Below, in pieces: positions 46,800 through 59,492 of a stretch of DNA of 64,000 nucleotides. Made by a program: the position numbers and the translations under genes. Each line of letters starts with the position of its first letter. The first letter of the stretch is position 1. Location of the stretch: positions 114,744,293-114,808,292 of the forward strand of contig NC_064819.1 of NCBI RefSeq assembly GCF_024166365.1, read 5' to 3'. Source of the stretch: Elephas maximus indicus (Eukaryota; Chordata; Mammalia; Proboscidea; Elephantidae). The notes below the pieces were generated by a model. The model was not told the DNA's origin. It did not search any database and saw only the letters and a list, made by a program, of their open reading frames with translations.

Positions 46800-47215
46800 T
46801 GTTGTATTCAAAATGCTTCATGATTTGGCTCCTATATACTGCATTAGTTCCATGGCCCAACTCTTCTCACTTTATACTTCACTGCTCTGAAAAATGCCAT
46901 CTTCTTCTATACTTTTAGGCTTTTGTATTTGCTTCCTGGACCACCCTTTCTCCCTACTTTTCTTACTTGTTGTTTGTATCTCAGTTTAATTAATATTTTT
47001 TTCTTGACCATCTTTCCTTATTCCTGTAGACACATTTAAATGCTTTCTTTATGACCACATTTTATTTTGTATATTCTGCAACTCAGTAATTTTTGAAATG
47101 CAACTTTTTAGTTTTTACATGTTCATCTCCCTTCTAAACAGTAATGTCCTTGATGGAAAGGCCCATGTGTTTTCATGTAGATTTACCCCTAGTCATTAGC
47201 CCCTTTCCTGTACAT
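46800..47215 (+). repeat. L2 LINE 3' end relic
   Basis: CTTCATGATTTGGCTCCTAT, CTTTATACTTCACTGCTCTG, GGCTTTTGTATTTGCTTCCTG and TGTCCTTGATGGAAAGGC follow the L2 tail in order. Confidence 0.65.
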
Positions 47216-48324
47216 ATTATACGTCAATATACATTGGTTGGAAACAGAAATGAAGAGTGACCATTTGGAAGGGTACTAGAATGAAAGAGATTTGGATAAG
47301 CTCAGTCAGAAAGGGGTTCATAAATGTGATGCATTTTTTTGAGCTGATCTTTGAAGGAAATAATGAACATGGTGGAGTGGAGAGAGGGAGATTCACATTC
47401 CCAATGAGAGGAACAACACAAGTTATACATAGGGAGAACAATGAGAACACTGGTGAGTGGAAAATGGCAAGATTGGGGTAGGGAGCGAACGGGATAAAAG
47501 AAAGAATTATTTCAACAACTTTTATGGCAGTCTGACAAGTTTAGAGCTACACTATGGAACCAGCAAAACTCAGAGCTTTATCTCCTCACAATAACCTTGG
47601 GTTTGTAACAAATGAGAGTTTGTCCATCCCTGGGCATGACTCCAGCTTCATACAATGTCACCACCTGTCTCCCTGGATGTTGAAAATCCATGTTAACGCT
47701 TACTAATCTTTCTGCTCATGTACCCTCCCTGAGCTCATCTTGTTCTCCACCCAAAGGTCAACTGCAGGCTACTTCGGTCTGCTGGTTCATTGTCTCATAA
47801 GTTTTCGGCTTTTTGCCAAATGTTAATCTCCCCCTTGAATTCAAGACCAAGTAATAAGGAAACATATTTAGTGACTTATCTGGATGTTGCTGCACCTGGC
47901 ACTGGTTCCTTGCTATTTGGCATGTGACCTTTTTATACTGATTTTTAAAAATTTACCGGTGTTCAAAGGTCACCTATGACTCAATAGAAGCCAATTTTTG
48001 TGGCTATAAAACTGTATTTCTAGCCCCTCATTCAAGAAAACATCTCATCTCCCTTTAATATAAAGTTTGTGGATTAATGATAGTAAAGTCTTACTTTCTT
48101 AGGTTAATAAATTATTCTAGGATTATTTATAATTAAAGTGACAGTGATTAAGCTTCATCAGGTTAAATCATGCCTAGCCTGGGCTTTTATTATTTCTTAC
48201 AACTTACACAAAACTGAAAGTGATCCATGTTTGTTTCACTGTAATCTTAAGCAAAATCAGTTTTTTAAAATGCCATTTCGATCCTTGTCTGAGCGTAGAA
48301 AATAATGTCTAGTAGTATACCTTT
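47216..48324. other. Unassigned sequence
   Basis: No exon or named element recognised; a block near 47560-47830 is GC-richer than its surroundings. Confidence 0.45.
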
Positions 48325-50289
48325 GTATACATGAATTGTCAAAAAGAATATTTCAAGAACTATCCTGAACTACAATGCTGTCAGTAATAGGATAATATCC
48401 ATATGCCTACAAGGAAGACCAGTTAATACGACTATTATTCAAATTTATGCACCAAACACTAATGCCAAAGATGAAGAAATTGAAGATTTTTACCAACTTC
48501 TGCAGTCTGAAATTGATCAAACTTGCAAGCAAGATGCACTGATAGTTACTGGTGATTGAAAAGCTAAAGTTGAAAGCAAAGATGAAGCATCAGTAGTTGG
48601 AAAATATGGCCTTGGTGACAGAAATGACACCAGAGATCCCATGATAGAATTTTCTAAGACCAAAGACTTATTCATTGTAAATATCTTTTTTCGACAACAT
48701 AAACAGTGACTATACACATGTACCTCATCGGATGGAATATACTGGAATCAAACTGACTACATCTGTGGAAAGAGACAATGGAGAGGCTCAATATCATCAG
48801 TCAGAGCAAGGCCAGGGGCCAAGTGCAGAACAGAACATAAATTGCTCATATGCACGGTCAGGTTAAAGCTGAAGAAAATTGAAACAAGTCTGAGAGCCAA
48901 AGAACGATCTTAGAGCATATCCTACCTGAATTCAGAGACCACCTCAAGAATAGATTTGATGCATTAAACACTAATGACCAAAAACCATACAAGTTGCGGG
49001 ATGACATAAAGGGCATCACATACATGAAAAAAGCAAAAGGTCATTACAAAAATAGAAAAGAAAGAAAGAGAGAGAAAGAATTAAAGAAAGAAAGAAACCA
49101 AAATGGATGTCAGAGGAGACTCTGAAACTTGCTCTTGAATGTAGAGTAGCAAAAGTGAATGGAAGAAATGACGAAGTAGAAGAGCTGAACAGAAGATTTC
49201 AAAGGGCAGCTTGAGAAGACAAAGTATTATAATGAAATGCGCAAAGGGCTGGATTTAGAAAACCAAAAGGTAAGAACATGCTTAGCATTTCTAAAACTGA
49301 AAGAACTGAAGGAAAAATTCAGGCCTTGAGTTGCAATACTGAAAGTTTCTATGAGCAAAAAACTGAACGATGCAGGAAACATCAAAAGAAGATGGAAGGA
49401 ATACACAGGGTCACTGTACCATAAAGAATTGATAACCTATGATGAAGAACTGACAGTAATGAAGGAAGAAATCCAAGCTGCACTGAAGGCATTGGCAAAA
49501 AACAAGGTTCCAGAAATTGACGGAATACCCGTTGAGATGTTTCAACAAATGGATGCAGTGCTGGAGGTGATCACCCATCTATGCCAAGAAATTTGGTAGA
49601 CAGCTACGTGGCCAACTGACTGGAAGCGATTCATGTATATGCCTAATCCAAAGAAAGGTGATCTAACGGGATACAGAAATTATTGAACATCATTAATATC
49701 ACATGCAAGTAAAATTACGATGATGATAATTCAAAAACAGTTACAGCAGTACATCAACAGAGAACTGCCGGAAATTTAAGCTGGATTCAGAAGAGCATGT
49801 GGAACTAGGGATATCATTGCTGACATCAGATGAATCTTGGCTGAAAGCAGAGAATACCGCAAAGATGTTTATCTGTTTTTTTTTGACTATGCAAAGGCAT
49901 TCGGCTGTGTGGATCGTAACAAATTATGGATAATATGGTGAAGAACGGAATTCCAGAACACTTACTTGTGCTCCTGAGGAACCTATACATAGATCAACAG
50001 GCAGTCATTCAAACAGATCAAGGGGATACTGCATGGTTTAAAGTCAGGAAAGGTGTACATCAGGGTTGTATCCTTTCACCATACTTTCTCAATCTGTATG
50101 CTGAGCATATCTGAGAAGCTGGCCTATATGAAGAAGAACATGGCCTTAGGATTGGAGGAAGACTCATTAACAACCTTAGATACGCAGATGACACAACCTT
50201 GCTTGCTGAAAGTGAAGAGGACTTGAAGCACTTACTGATGAAGATCAAACACTACATACAGCCTTCAGTATGGATTATACCTCAACAGT
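48325..50289 (+). repeat. RTE-type LINE missing both ends
   Basis: Starts inside the endonuclease (IIQIYAPNTNAKDEEIEDFY-like text near 48440-48500), continues through the linker (KRRWKEYTGSLYHKEL near 49390-49430) and the reverse transcriptase (GVHQGCILSPY near 50057-50090, YADDTTLLAESEEDL near 50182-50225). It then stops abruptly at 50289, where the duplicated unit copy 2 begins. A GA-rich run at 49052-49098 sits in the linker. Stops and frameshifts throughout. Loss of the 3' end is unusual for target-primed insertion and points to a rearrangement. Confidence 0.9.
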
Positions 50290-50294
50290 ACAGG

Positions 50295-51391
50295 TCAGTG
50301 CCTTGTCCTAAAGAAGGTGATAGAAAGGTCTTAGAGTATTATACAGACCACAAAAGATGTTGTTAAGAGCGTTAGCAAACATGTAGAGTATACATTGTAA
50401 GTACAGACATAGTGATATACTAGTCATAGCATGGAAAAGTATCTGATGAAATATTTTCTAACTTCAAATATAATATTTTCTCTGCATTCTCATCACTTTT
50501 TTTCATCTCCGCACTTGTCTGGAAGACAAAAAGAAGCCTATGCCACCATACAAAGTTTGAGAAACTGCTAGATTTCATCTCTTAGTAAGTCTATGGAGGC
50601 CTGAATAAAATAGCTGCCTTGCCAGTTCTGAAGTTTTTTCTTTTTTTTAACCCTTGCAATATTGAATTACCTCTTTTTTTTACTTGAATTTATTACACGA
50701 TGTCACTAGAATTCTTAGCAGTTTATGATTTAAAAATTATTTGAGACATCTGACCTTTTTTTCTCTCACTTTACCCCTGAGCAGTAAAAAATCAGAGGTC
50801 ATTGCCGGAGCCTCTTTTATCTCCTGAAGCATCGGTACAGAGTAGCCCCCGGGCTTGAAACCAGACATCAGTTTCATTTCTTTTGATCTTCCTTCAGGAG
50901 GTTAGTCATACAGACAGACATTGCAGGTTTGGGTTTTAACTACAGGAGAGGCAACACCGGATCATCCTGGTAATAGCCTAAGTACTCCTAGTATTTCCTG
51001 GGTGGCACTTAGCCATAGGGAAGGAGAGCATTAGTAAACTACTTTGGGGAAGGAATATCTTCCCTTTGGAAACCCTGGTGGTATAGTGGTTAAGTGCTAC
51101 GGCTGCTAAGCAAGAGGTTGGCAGTTCGAAATCTGCCAGGCGCTCCTTGGAAACTCTATGGGGCAGTTCTACTCTGTCCTATGGGGTCGCTATGAGTCAG
51201 AATCGACTCGATGACACTGGGTTTAGTTTTGGTTTTTTATAAGGTAAATCACGGTTTATGTGCTGCTGTTAAGAATTTCTGTTGTTTTCTGATATATGAT
51301 TCTCCATAGTCACTTAGTTACCAAAGCTTAATCAAGAGACTTTATATTTAAATTTGTATTTATGTAGTATAATAGATTACATCTATTAAGA
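50295..51391. repeat. Duplicated upstream unit, copy 2
   Basis: Colinear with 27789-28740, interrupted by one AfroSINE at 51068-51237. Landmarks: GTGATAGAAAGGTCTTAGAG, GATATACTAGTCATAG, ATGTCACTAGAATTCTTAG, GGTTTGGGTTTTAACTAC. The spacing between copies is 22.5 kb and both have the same orientation. No CRISP-like exon was found between them. Confidence 0.85.
51068..51237 (+). repeat. AfroSINE inside duplicated unit copy 2
   Basis: Sense, near consensus (TGGAAACCCTGGTGGTATAG to CGACTCGATGACACTGG). Absent from copy 1, so it inserted after the duplication. Confidence 0.92.
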
Positions 51392-51427
51392 CTGCTAGCC
51401 AAAAGGTTGGCTGTTCAAACATACCCA
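51385..51427 (+). repeat. AfroSINE fragment at the unit edge
   Basis: ACTGCTAGCCAAAAGGTTGG and GCTGTTCAAACATACC only; begins where homology between the two unit copies stops. Confidence 0.7.
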
Positions 51428-51934
51428 GAAGTGCCTCTGCAATGTCACCGTATCATAAGCTCTTAGTGAAGACCATTTGGAAAAGAGCTCAGACCAGGCA
51501 CTGCTCTAATGGCAAGGTCAACAGGCTTTTATTGCTCAGGATAAACAGGACAGGAATGAGTAGAACAGCACACGTCATCACCAGCCTAGGTTCCCCGAAG
51601 TTAGGGTCCTATCCCAGGGAGATGGCATCGAAACATACCACAGTCAGTGTTTTGAGAGACTTAGTCTAAGTTCCTCTCTCCCGAGACTGAATACTAATCA
51701 GGTAGCCATGTCTACATGCCAAGTAGTGTGTAAAGAGAATAGGTAGTGGAAGAGGTAATAAAAGTGGGTAACAAAAGGTTAAATGGAGTAATAAAAGTTG
51801 AAGGCCTCCTGCAGGCAATGGACATCATTCATTGCCCCTGTTCAGATTGGGATAGATTTACTGTCTCCAGAAAACAGCTCTTCCTTTTAAGATAGCTTAA
51901 CAGAGTTCTTCTGGGTTTCTCCAGAGGGCAATCA
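51428..51934. other. Unassigned sequence between two SINE pieces
   Basis: About 500 bases with no recognised family. It may be an insertion separating two parts of one SINE, or the pieces may be independent. Confidence 0.35.
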
Positions 51935-52070
51935 TCTCGCTGGAAGGCACAGGCCTGGTGATCTGCTGCTGAAAGTTCAGACTTGGAAACCGTGTGGGGC
52001 AGTTCTACTCTGCACACATGGGGTCGCCATGAGTTGGCATTATCTCGACAGCATCCAAGAACAGCAACAT
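51935..52070 (+). repeat. AfroSINE tail, long subfamily
   Basis: CTGGTGATCTGCTGCTGAAAG, then CGTGTGGGGCAGTTCTACTC and GGGTCGCCATGAGTTGG. Confidence 0.75.
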
Positions 52071-53655
52071 GTATAAGTACATGGATGCCCAACTCCGAGC
52101 TATTATACTAAACCATTTCATCTTTTGCATTCAAACCCTGACCATTACTGGAAATTATTAAGTTAGCATGTTAGTATATAGCACTCACTGCATATTTGAA
52201 AAAGAGCATGTATAAGTATTTTTGTTTGCATAATTTGTTTTTACCCAGGTAAAAATGTCTTAAGAACTAGTGAAAAAGCACAAATGAATATTAAAGGTTC
52301 TTTCTCCTTAGGATATGATCATTGTCATGACAGTATCCTAGTTATAAAATCATTATAATTTGTAATAATTTCTAGATTGATTGAAAATGGAAAATTATGT
52401 CAGGGGATAAATGGGTGAAAAAAAGTAGTTTGTGTATGTCAGTGTAACATCTGGGGAGAGAATTGTCTGATTTTTTTTTTTTTTAGGTGAACATAGCCCT
52501 AGCCTCATTCTTGTCCCACTTGCTGAGTGTGTCCTTCAGTCTGAAGAGTCATGCTTCACTGGAGCACAATCCGAAATATTGTCATAGTTTGCAGTATTCT
52601 TGCTCAAAATTCGATTTTTCAAATCCTTCTGGCTCTGCCTGTGTATTAGAGAATCTGGAGAAATTTTACTGGCATTTTGAGACTGAACAAGTTTGAGATA
52701 CTCACTCTAAATAAACAGTGGGCATTGCTTCTACGTATTATTTGTGTTGAGATAGAAATAAGGAGCATCTGATTGACTATAACGGCAACTAAGCTGCATT
52801 TCTGCAGACAGAAATAAATACTGGTTCAAACTATGAAATTGACATTATACCACCTAGTTCCTCCTAGCATTGTGTGTATAAAGAAAATCATACTGCAAGC
52901 AGGAAAGGAGGGGTAAAATAGCATTTCCTTGGTTAGCAGAATTATGTTTTTAGATTTGGGTAATATTGTGGTCCTCAGAATTCATTGTGCAAGTGCTAAA
53001 ACAGTGTGGTTGATTCAAGAAGGAACACAATGTTTTCTTCTTTAGTAAATTAGTTGCACTTGGACTCCACTGCTGAAATGTTTATTATCTCCATACCTAG
53101 GAAATGTGATGAAATAACACTAACAATAATGCACTTATATGTACCTAGTGCTATCACTTTACTACAATAGCATGTACAACTTCAAAAGTTAGGGGTACAA
53201 ACTAAGTAATTGTTTATATTATTATAAACTACTGCAAGAATGAGGTCTTATGCCCCACTAGTGTTTCCTAGAAATTCATAACTCAAATACTAACAAGTTA
53301 GGAGTAAATGCTCTAACTTCATTCTTAGTCATATCATTCCAATTTCCCACATATTTTTATGTTGTAATTTTTATGATACTTTTGCTCTGTCTGCAGTGTC
53401 CCAGAATACTTAATGGAGTTTGGTTCACCTTTTCAACTTGACCATCCTCCCCCCGTGAAATAAGGAGTAAATATGGAATTTTGCTTGGTATATTTTATGT
53501 AAAACTATGATTCTAGATCTTATTCCTTCAAGTTATTTCAAGATAAACTGTCTTGTTGGCAAGGTTTTTCAATTTGAAATTCCCAGTCCTCTAGATACAC
53601 CTCTTGCCCCACCAACTAAGCCAACATCAGCACTACTATAACCACCTAAGTAAGT
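52071..53655. other. Unassigned sequence
   Basis: A 69-codon frame at 52487-52696 (+) follows a T-tract and AG and is trailed by AATAAA at 52712; no homologue recognised, so it is not called as an exon. Confidence 0.4.
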
Positions 53656-54021
53656 GTTATAGATTGAATTGTGTCCCTGCAAAATATGTGTTGGAATCCT
53701 AATCTCTATACCCATAGATGTAATCCTGTTTGGAAAGAGAATTTACTTTGTTATGTTACTTAAATCATACCTGAGTTGGGTGCACTCTAAATATAATCAC
53801 TTCTGAGTTATAAAAAGAGCAGAATGAACATGGAGACACAAATGGGATAAGACAGGTACCATATGGGGATCATCTACAAGCCATGAACTGCCAAGAAATG
53901 CCTGGGGCTACTGACACAGAAGCAATCAACACAGCCGAGACCCTGATTTAGTCTAGACCCAAACTTTTAGTCTCCAGAACTATGAGAAAATAAATTTCTG
54001 TTCTTTAAAGCCATCCACTCG
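53656..54021 (+). repeat. MaLR (MLT1-like) LTR, sense
   Basis: GTTATAGATTGAATTGTGTCC start, then TCTCCAGAACTATGAGAAAA and AATAAATTTCTGTTCTTTAA. Its 3' end is cut off by the antisense LTR that follows. Confidence 0.75.
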
Positions 54022-54512
54022 TGTTAGTCATCTAGTGCTGCTCTAACAGAAATACCGCAAATGGATGGCTTTGACAAACAGATGTTTCTTCTCTCACAGT
54101 CCCGTAGGCTAGAAGTCCAAATTCAGGGAGCCAGCTCCAGGGAAAACTTTTCTGTCAATCCTGGAGGGAGGTCCTTATCATCAGTCTTCCCGTGGTCTAG
54201 GAGCTTCTCTGAGCAAGAACCTCGGGTCCAAAGGACACACTCTGCTCCCACTGCTGCTTTCTTGGTGGTACGAGGTCCCCCCTCTGCTCGCTCCCCTTTC
54301 CTTTTTATCTCTTGAGAGATAAAAGCTGGTGCAGACCACACTCCACAGAAACTTCTTTTACACTGGATCAGAGATGTGACCTGGGCCAGGGTGTTACAAT
54401 TCCAGGCTAATTTTAACAATCACAAAATGGAGGACAACCACACAGTACTGGAAATCATGGCCTAGCCAAATTGATACACACATTTTGGGGGGACATAAAT
54501 CAACCCATGACA
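54022..54512 (-). repeat. MaLR-type LTR, antisense, nested
   Basis: TG at 54022 (TGTTAGTCATCTAG) and CA at 54511-54512 (CCCATGACA). Same family as 36172-36750 (shared GTGGTCTGCACC-type and GATTTCCAGTACTGTG-type blocks). Right of it GTAACTAAGACCATAG resumes like a MaLR end. Confidence 0.75.
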
Positions 54513-54629
54513 GTAACTAAGACCATAGCCTAAATCATCATAAAGTCAGAACTGCGAGAAAGTACTCTTTAGAGACAACTAGTTATTTACACTGGGCGTT
54601 TCAGCACTCTCTTTACAAAAATTAAGTCA

Positions 54630-55165
54630 TTGTTGTTAGATGCTCTCGAATCGGTTGCAACTCATAAAGACCCTATGTACCACAGAACAAAACACTGCCC
54701 GGTCCTGTGCCATACTCACAATTGTTATGCTTGAGTGTATTGTTGCAGCTACTGTGTCAATCCATTTCCTTGAGGGTCTTCCACTGTTTTGTTGACCCTC
54801 TACTTTACCAAGCATGATGCCCTTCTCCAGGGACTGGTCCCTCTTGATAACATGTCCAAAGTATCTGAGGCAAAGTCTTGCTATCCTCCCTTCTAAGAAA
54901 CATTCTGGCTGTACTTCTTGTAAGACAGATTTGTTCATTCTTTTGGCAGTCCATGGTATATTCAATATTCTTCGCCAACACCATAATTCAAAGGCATCAA
55001 TTCTTCGGCCTTCCTCATTTATTGTCCAGCTTTCACATGCACATGAGGTGACTGGAAATACCATGGCTTGGGTCAGGCACACATTAGTCTTTAAAGTGAC
55101 ATCTTTGCTTTTCAACACTTTTAAAGAGGTCTTTGGCAGCAGATTTGCCCAACACAGTGCGTCAT
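54630..55165 (-). repeat. RTE 3' fragment
   Basis: Antisense. A 160-codon frame (55118-54636) covers ESWTINEEGRRIDAFELW and the C-terminal end RDQSLEKGIMLGKVEGQQ, so the domain is largely open, but the element is 5'-truncated. Confidence 0.9.
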
Positions 55166-55489
55166 TTTAAGATATTTTTAATAGACAACGGAGGCCTCCA
55201 CCTTCAAAAATAAGTAATGCATCAGCAACCTCTAAGTAGTAGGTTTTATTTTTTTCTTTTTAGGTTAATAAATAAAGCCTTTCTTTCTATGAGTATCCTG
55301 CTACAAATGAACAAAAGTAATCAAGAATCACCAAAACTAAGGGCAAGGCATTGGAAAACCAAAGTGTGTATCTGTGAGAATATGACACAGCTTATTAATT
55401 TTCTGTCTTGAGATGTCTCTGAAGTACTTGCTGAATCATTAGCCTAACCTGTCTGAATTCAGGTAACGCTGACATGGGATGGTGCTTCC

Positions 55490-55692
55490 TAGCGGTTAGA
55501 GCACAAAGTATGATGAAACACCATCACTTGATTTTGGACAAGCTGCTTGTCTCTCTGCTTTAGGTTTCTTATTTGTAAAATGGGATAACTCTAACTTGTA
55601 GTGTAGTTTTAAGAACTAAATGACATGCCATTGGCGAAGTGTTTAGTCCAGGGCTTGAGTAAGGTCTCAATAAATGGATTCTATTATTAGCC
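55490..55692 (+). repeat. MIR SINE
   Basis: AGCGGTTAGAGCACAAAGTA, TTGGACAAGCTGCTTGTC, TTATTTGTAAAATGGGATAA and TCTCAATAAATGG in MIR order. Confidence 0.85.
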
Positions 55693-55934
55693 CATGTGAA
55701 AAAGAAGGAAAGATATTTATAATTTGTCATTTAAATAGTTGATTCGTTTAATAAAAACTTGTTGAACTGCTGTAATTGTCAGACAATTTATGTGCTGCAG
55801 ATTCTGAAATGAATAAGACGTAGTCCCCCTCTTCAAAAACTGTAGTGAAAAACATATGCATAACCAGATAAAAAATAGAGTAAGAGCACTGCTGGAGATG
55901 TGTTTAGTGTATTATTATTGACTATTTCCTATAT

Positions 55935-56290
55935 GGTAAGGAGTATGCACTTCATGTAATTGTGGCTAATTAATACCTAACAAGGTAAGTATTCATATGC
56001 CAGTTTTATGGATCATAAAACAGAGATCCAGAGAACACATCACTTGTCCTAAGTAGCAAAAGCACAAATTGGAGCAATAATGATATTACTACTGCTACTA
56101 TCACCACCATCTTGATCATCTCAACTATTAAGAAGTGCCAAATCTGGGCTCTTTGTTTTATATATCTTGTCTTAGGTGTCACATTCTCCACATTATGTAA
56201 CACATCCGATATCAGCAGCCAATTAATGGAATGTAGGAATTTCAGCCCAGTTCTCTGGACTCGAAGTCCTTTGACTTTCTACTTCCTGCC
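55935..56290 (-). repeat. MIR SINE, interrupted
   Basis: Antisense core CAGTTTTATGGATCATAAA, AGAGAACACATCACTTGTCC and later GACTCGAAGTCCTTTGACTT. About 150 bases of other sequence separate the parts. Confidence 0.5.
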
Positions 56291-59200
56291 TGTATGGCTG
56301 CACTAGTCAGAAGTGTCTGAATGAACTATTTGAGGTTAAATTTTTGCTTCTATAGACATTTATGCCTAGGCTAAGAGGACCATTTAATGATATTGTCCTT
56401 TCCATTGCTGAGAGAACTCCATGACTCCCTCCTGCAGAGGCCAGAAAACAAATTTTAGTGATTGGCACCATTAGGATATCTCTTTGCCCCATTTAGATAC
56501 GTTGGCCAGTCATCTAGGCTGTGTTTCACTGCATGTGTAAAAGGGCACCATCGTTGAGGAGGTGCATTGTAAAATGGTATTTCCTCTGAGAAGTCACAGT
56601 ACAAAGAAGAGCCCCTTTATCTGAGTCAGTGACTCCTGGGCAATTCTCTCTGTGCCAGGTACTTAGAATCCTAATTTGGACCTTGGCTTTACTCAAAGTT
56701 AGGTACTATTGTAGAATGCCTGTTTTGTATGCTTTATATGTAATATCTTATCTCTCTCTACAATAATGATGAGGTAAAAGTTGTCACCCAAGAACAGTCA
56801 TAATATCTATCATTTTATTCCGATGCCTATTCTTACTCCTTATGCTTACTTATTACTGAAATTACATTTTTACTTATGTAACCTAGAGAAATTGTGTTAA
56901 CTTCTCCTATTAGTTAGAGTTAATAATCAAAATTTCAGGAACTAAGAACTAGACTTCTGTGCTTTTCAAAATCATGCTACCAGAGTCCATTGCCTAGTTG
57001 GAAGAGTTCTTTTTATAGCAATAGTTTGTTCGTTACATCAGTTGTTTTGCAACTGCTTATGCTGAAAACTGCTTCACCTGCTTATTTAAATCCAAACGCT
57101 TTGATCAGCTTGGTTGAATGGAACTACATCTTTTTCTTAACAACAACCACTAAGAACTACAATATTGACCATTGAGAATACACTTTATATGACAAGATTT
57201 TCTCGGGAATGACTGTTATTTGTAAGTAAACAATGCGTTTTTCTTTTTTTTTCTTGAGATCCAGATATACCTATCATGCAGACTGGAACATTTTTCAATT
57301 GACATTATAAATGAATCCATAGATTAACATGGTCTTCTGATCACCCCCTCATCACCATCACTACCAAAGTATGTTGTTCTCTGTAAGTTTTCTTATTGGG
57401 GGTGCATTTTAGGTTTTGTGTATCTGAATAAATTACATAGTGATCCCCTTCTAATACATTTAAGAAAGTGAAAAGAATTATTGTTATAGTTTCAAGGGCT
57501 TATATTAGTCAAACGTAAGTTGCAAAGGAAGCTTTAATTTTATTAAGGTGCATACTTTGGTTAGCAGTAAAAAAAAAAAAAATTCCAGTAATCTCTGTAC
57601 ATGTCAGAATCAAATCAATGTGAAGTACTTATTTAAAATTGAGTACATATCTTACAATGGCATGATTGAGAGGGCCTTAAGTTAGAAACTTTAGAAATTC
57701 TTTTAGAATAATAATAATAATAAAAATATTTAGCCTAAAGACCTGAAAATGAGGTACAGAAGATACACTTTTAGGGAATATGGTGGTAACCATTTATTAA
57801 AATAAACAAAAAGAAATGCTGTCATAAAATTGTAGAAATAAATGTTTTTCCAAGTGAAGTTTTAAACTGAAGTACAAAGTGCAATTATATACACAACTCG
57901 GATAATAAAATAACAGCTATAATAATGTTACTGCTCCTTAATGATAAAATTCTAATTTTAAAATGTGTGAATCTTTATTTCTTCGTTTATGAAAATGTCC
58001 TTGTTTGGATTAAGAAGTAATTTTCCTTCTGTTATGTAAAAGAAGGTCTTAAAAGAACCTATGATAAAATTAATTTTTCTCAAGTAAACACACTGAAAGT
58101 GGTTATATGAAAAAAAAAACAATATTTAATTCTAAAACAGGTATTTATCATAATTCACTGTAGTTAACAATATAGGAAGCTTGTAGCCATCAGCACCACA
58201 AAGCAATTTAATGCACAACTTTGAATTCAGAAGTCTCTTTGTCTATATAGAGGAAATTAATATTTATTACTGATATCATTTGTCAAGTTGGCACCCTCAA
58301 GGCTATTTTTTTCAAACCAAGCATGGTCTCAACGTGGCTTTTAGTGTCTGATAATAGATGATGAACTCTTTTTAGCATTCAGTCATGATCATCAGAGGCT
58401 TTACACTTGCCTTCCATTTATCAAGACACTCATAATAATGATAATTTTAATGTTTCATATTTTTTCTCTTTGTGCTTCTTTTTGGATAGCTTGAATTGCC
58501 TTTACTTTAGGACATTATTCGATTCTAGAAGGACTATGATGAGGATCCCAGTGCCTGATGTTATAGACACTTGAGTGTCAGACTAAGGTACGGTAAGATG
58601 GGAATGCAAAAAATAACCAAGGCTCTGGCACGAAGTTTCCCTGTGAAGTAGGGACAGCCAAAAAGGCTGACGAATGATGAACCAACCTACATGGGGGTTG
58701 TGCAAGCTTACAGGTATCTGTATGTATGTAAAACAGTGGCTTAGAGTTATAAAAGAGGATACACAGATGTGCCCTTTTTGTTTCCCCTAAAGTGACCACT
58801 TGAAAATATTGCACAAAATATGGTTTTAAAAGTTTTACTATTGAGAAAAGAGTTCAGGTTGCAACACATTTAACATAATAAAATTCTATGCAAGCTTTTT
58901 GGAAATTCTTATTGACAAATATACAAACAAGATGTGAAGATTAATGTTTTGAAATAGAAAAGATTCAGTCATATGGGAAAGATGATATTGCTACCACTAC
59001 CCTAATTTTCTATTTTGTTTTGTTTCTGGAAAAAGAGGATGGATCTGTCCTAAAAAAATTTATGGTCTGCTGACTGACATTCTAACTAATGGAGAGTATG
59101 GAAATAGTGTTTAAGCTGGTGCCTGTGAAAATGAGAGGAGGATTTTTCACCTATTTTTGATAGCCTTTGGATGGGGTAGTGTGGGCTCGATAATATACAA

Positions 59201-59328
59201 TCAAAAATATTACTAATTTATATATGAGTTACAGGTTTCTAATGATGATATTTTTCTTTTTCAATGGTTGGTGCTTTATGTTGGTAAGTGACACTAGGTT
59301 GGTAATTCCAATTTAATTCCTTATTTTG
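56291..59328. other. Unassigned AT-rich sequence
   Basis: Short frames only (56307-56492, 56990-57175, 58578-58814); none matches a family I know. An A-run lies at 57570-57582. Confidence 0.45.
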
Positions 59329-59492
59329 GAGCCCTGGTGGCACAGGCGTTAACAGCTCAGCTGCTAACCAAAAGGTAAGCAGTTCAAATTCACCGGCCAC
59401 TTCTTGGAAACCCTATGGGGCAGTTCTACTTTGTCCTATAGGGTCTGTATGAGTAGGAATCCACTCTACAGCTATGTATTTTTTTTTTTTAA
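59329..59492 (+). repeat. AfroSINE
   Basis: Sense copy, GGAGCCCTGGTGGCACAGGC to CTCTACAGCTATG and a T-run. Confidence 0.9.

Noticed and set aside
29340..50290. A second CRISP gene between the duplicated units
   Set aside because: No GHYTQ-, CGEN- or KASCNC-like exon was seen on either strand, including at offsets of about 22.5 kb from the real exons.
52487..52696. Terminal-exon-like frame followed by AATAAA
   Set aside because: No recognised homologue and no upstream exon; a T-tract plus AG is expected by chance.
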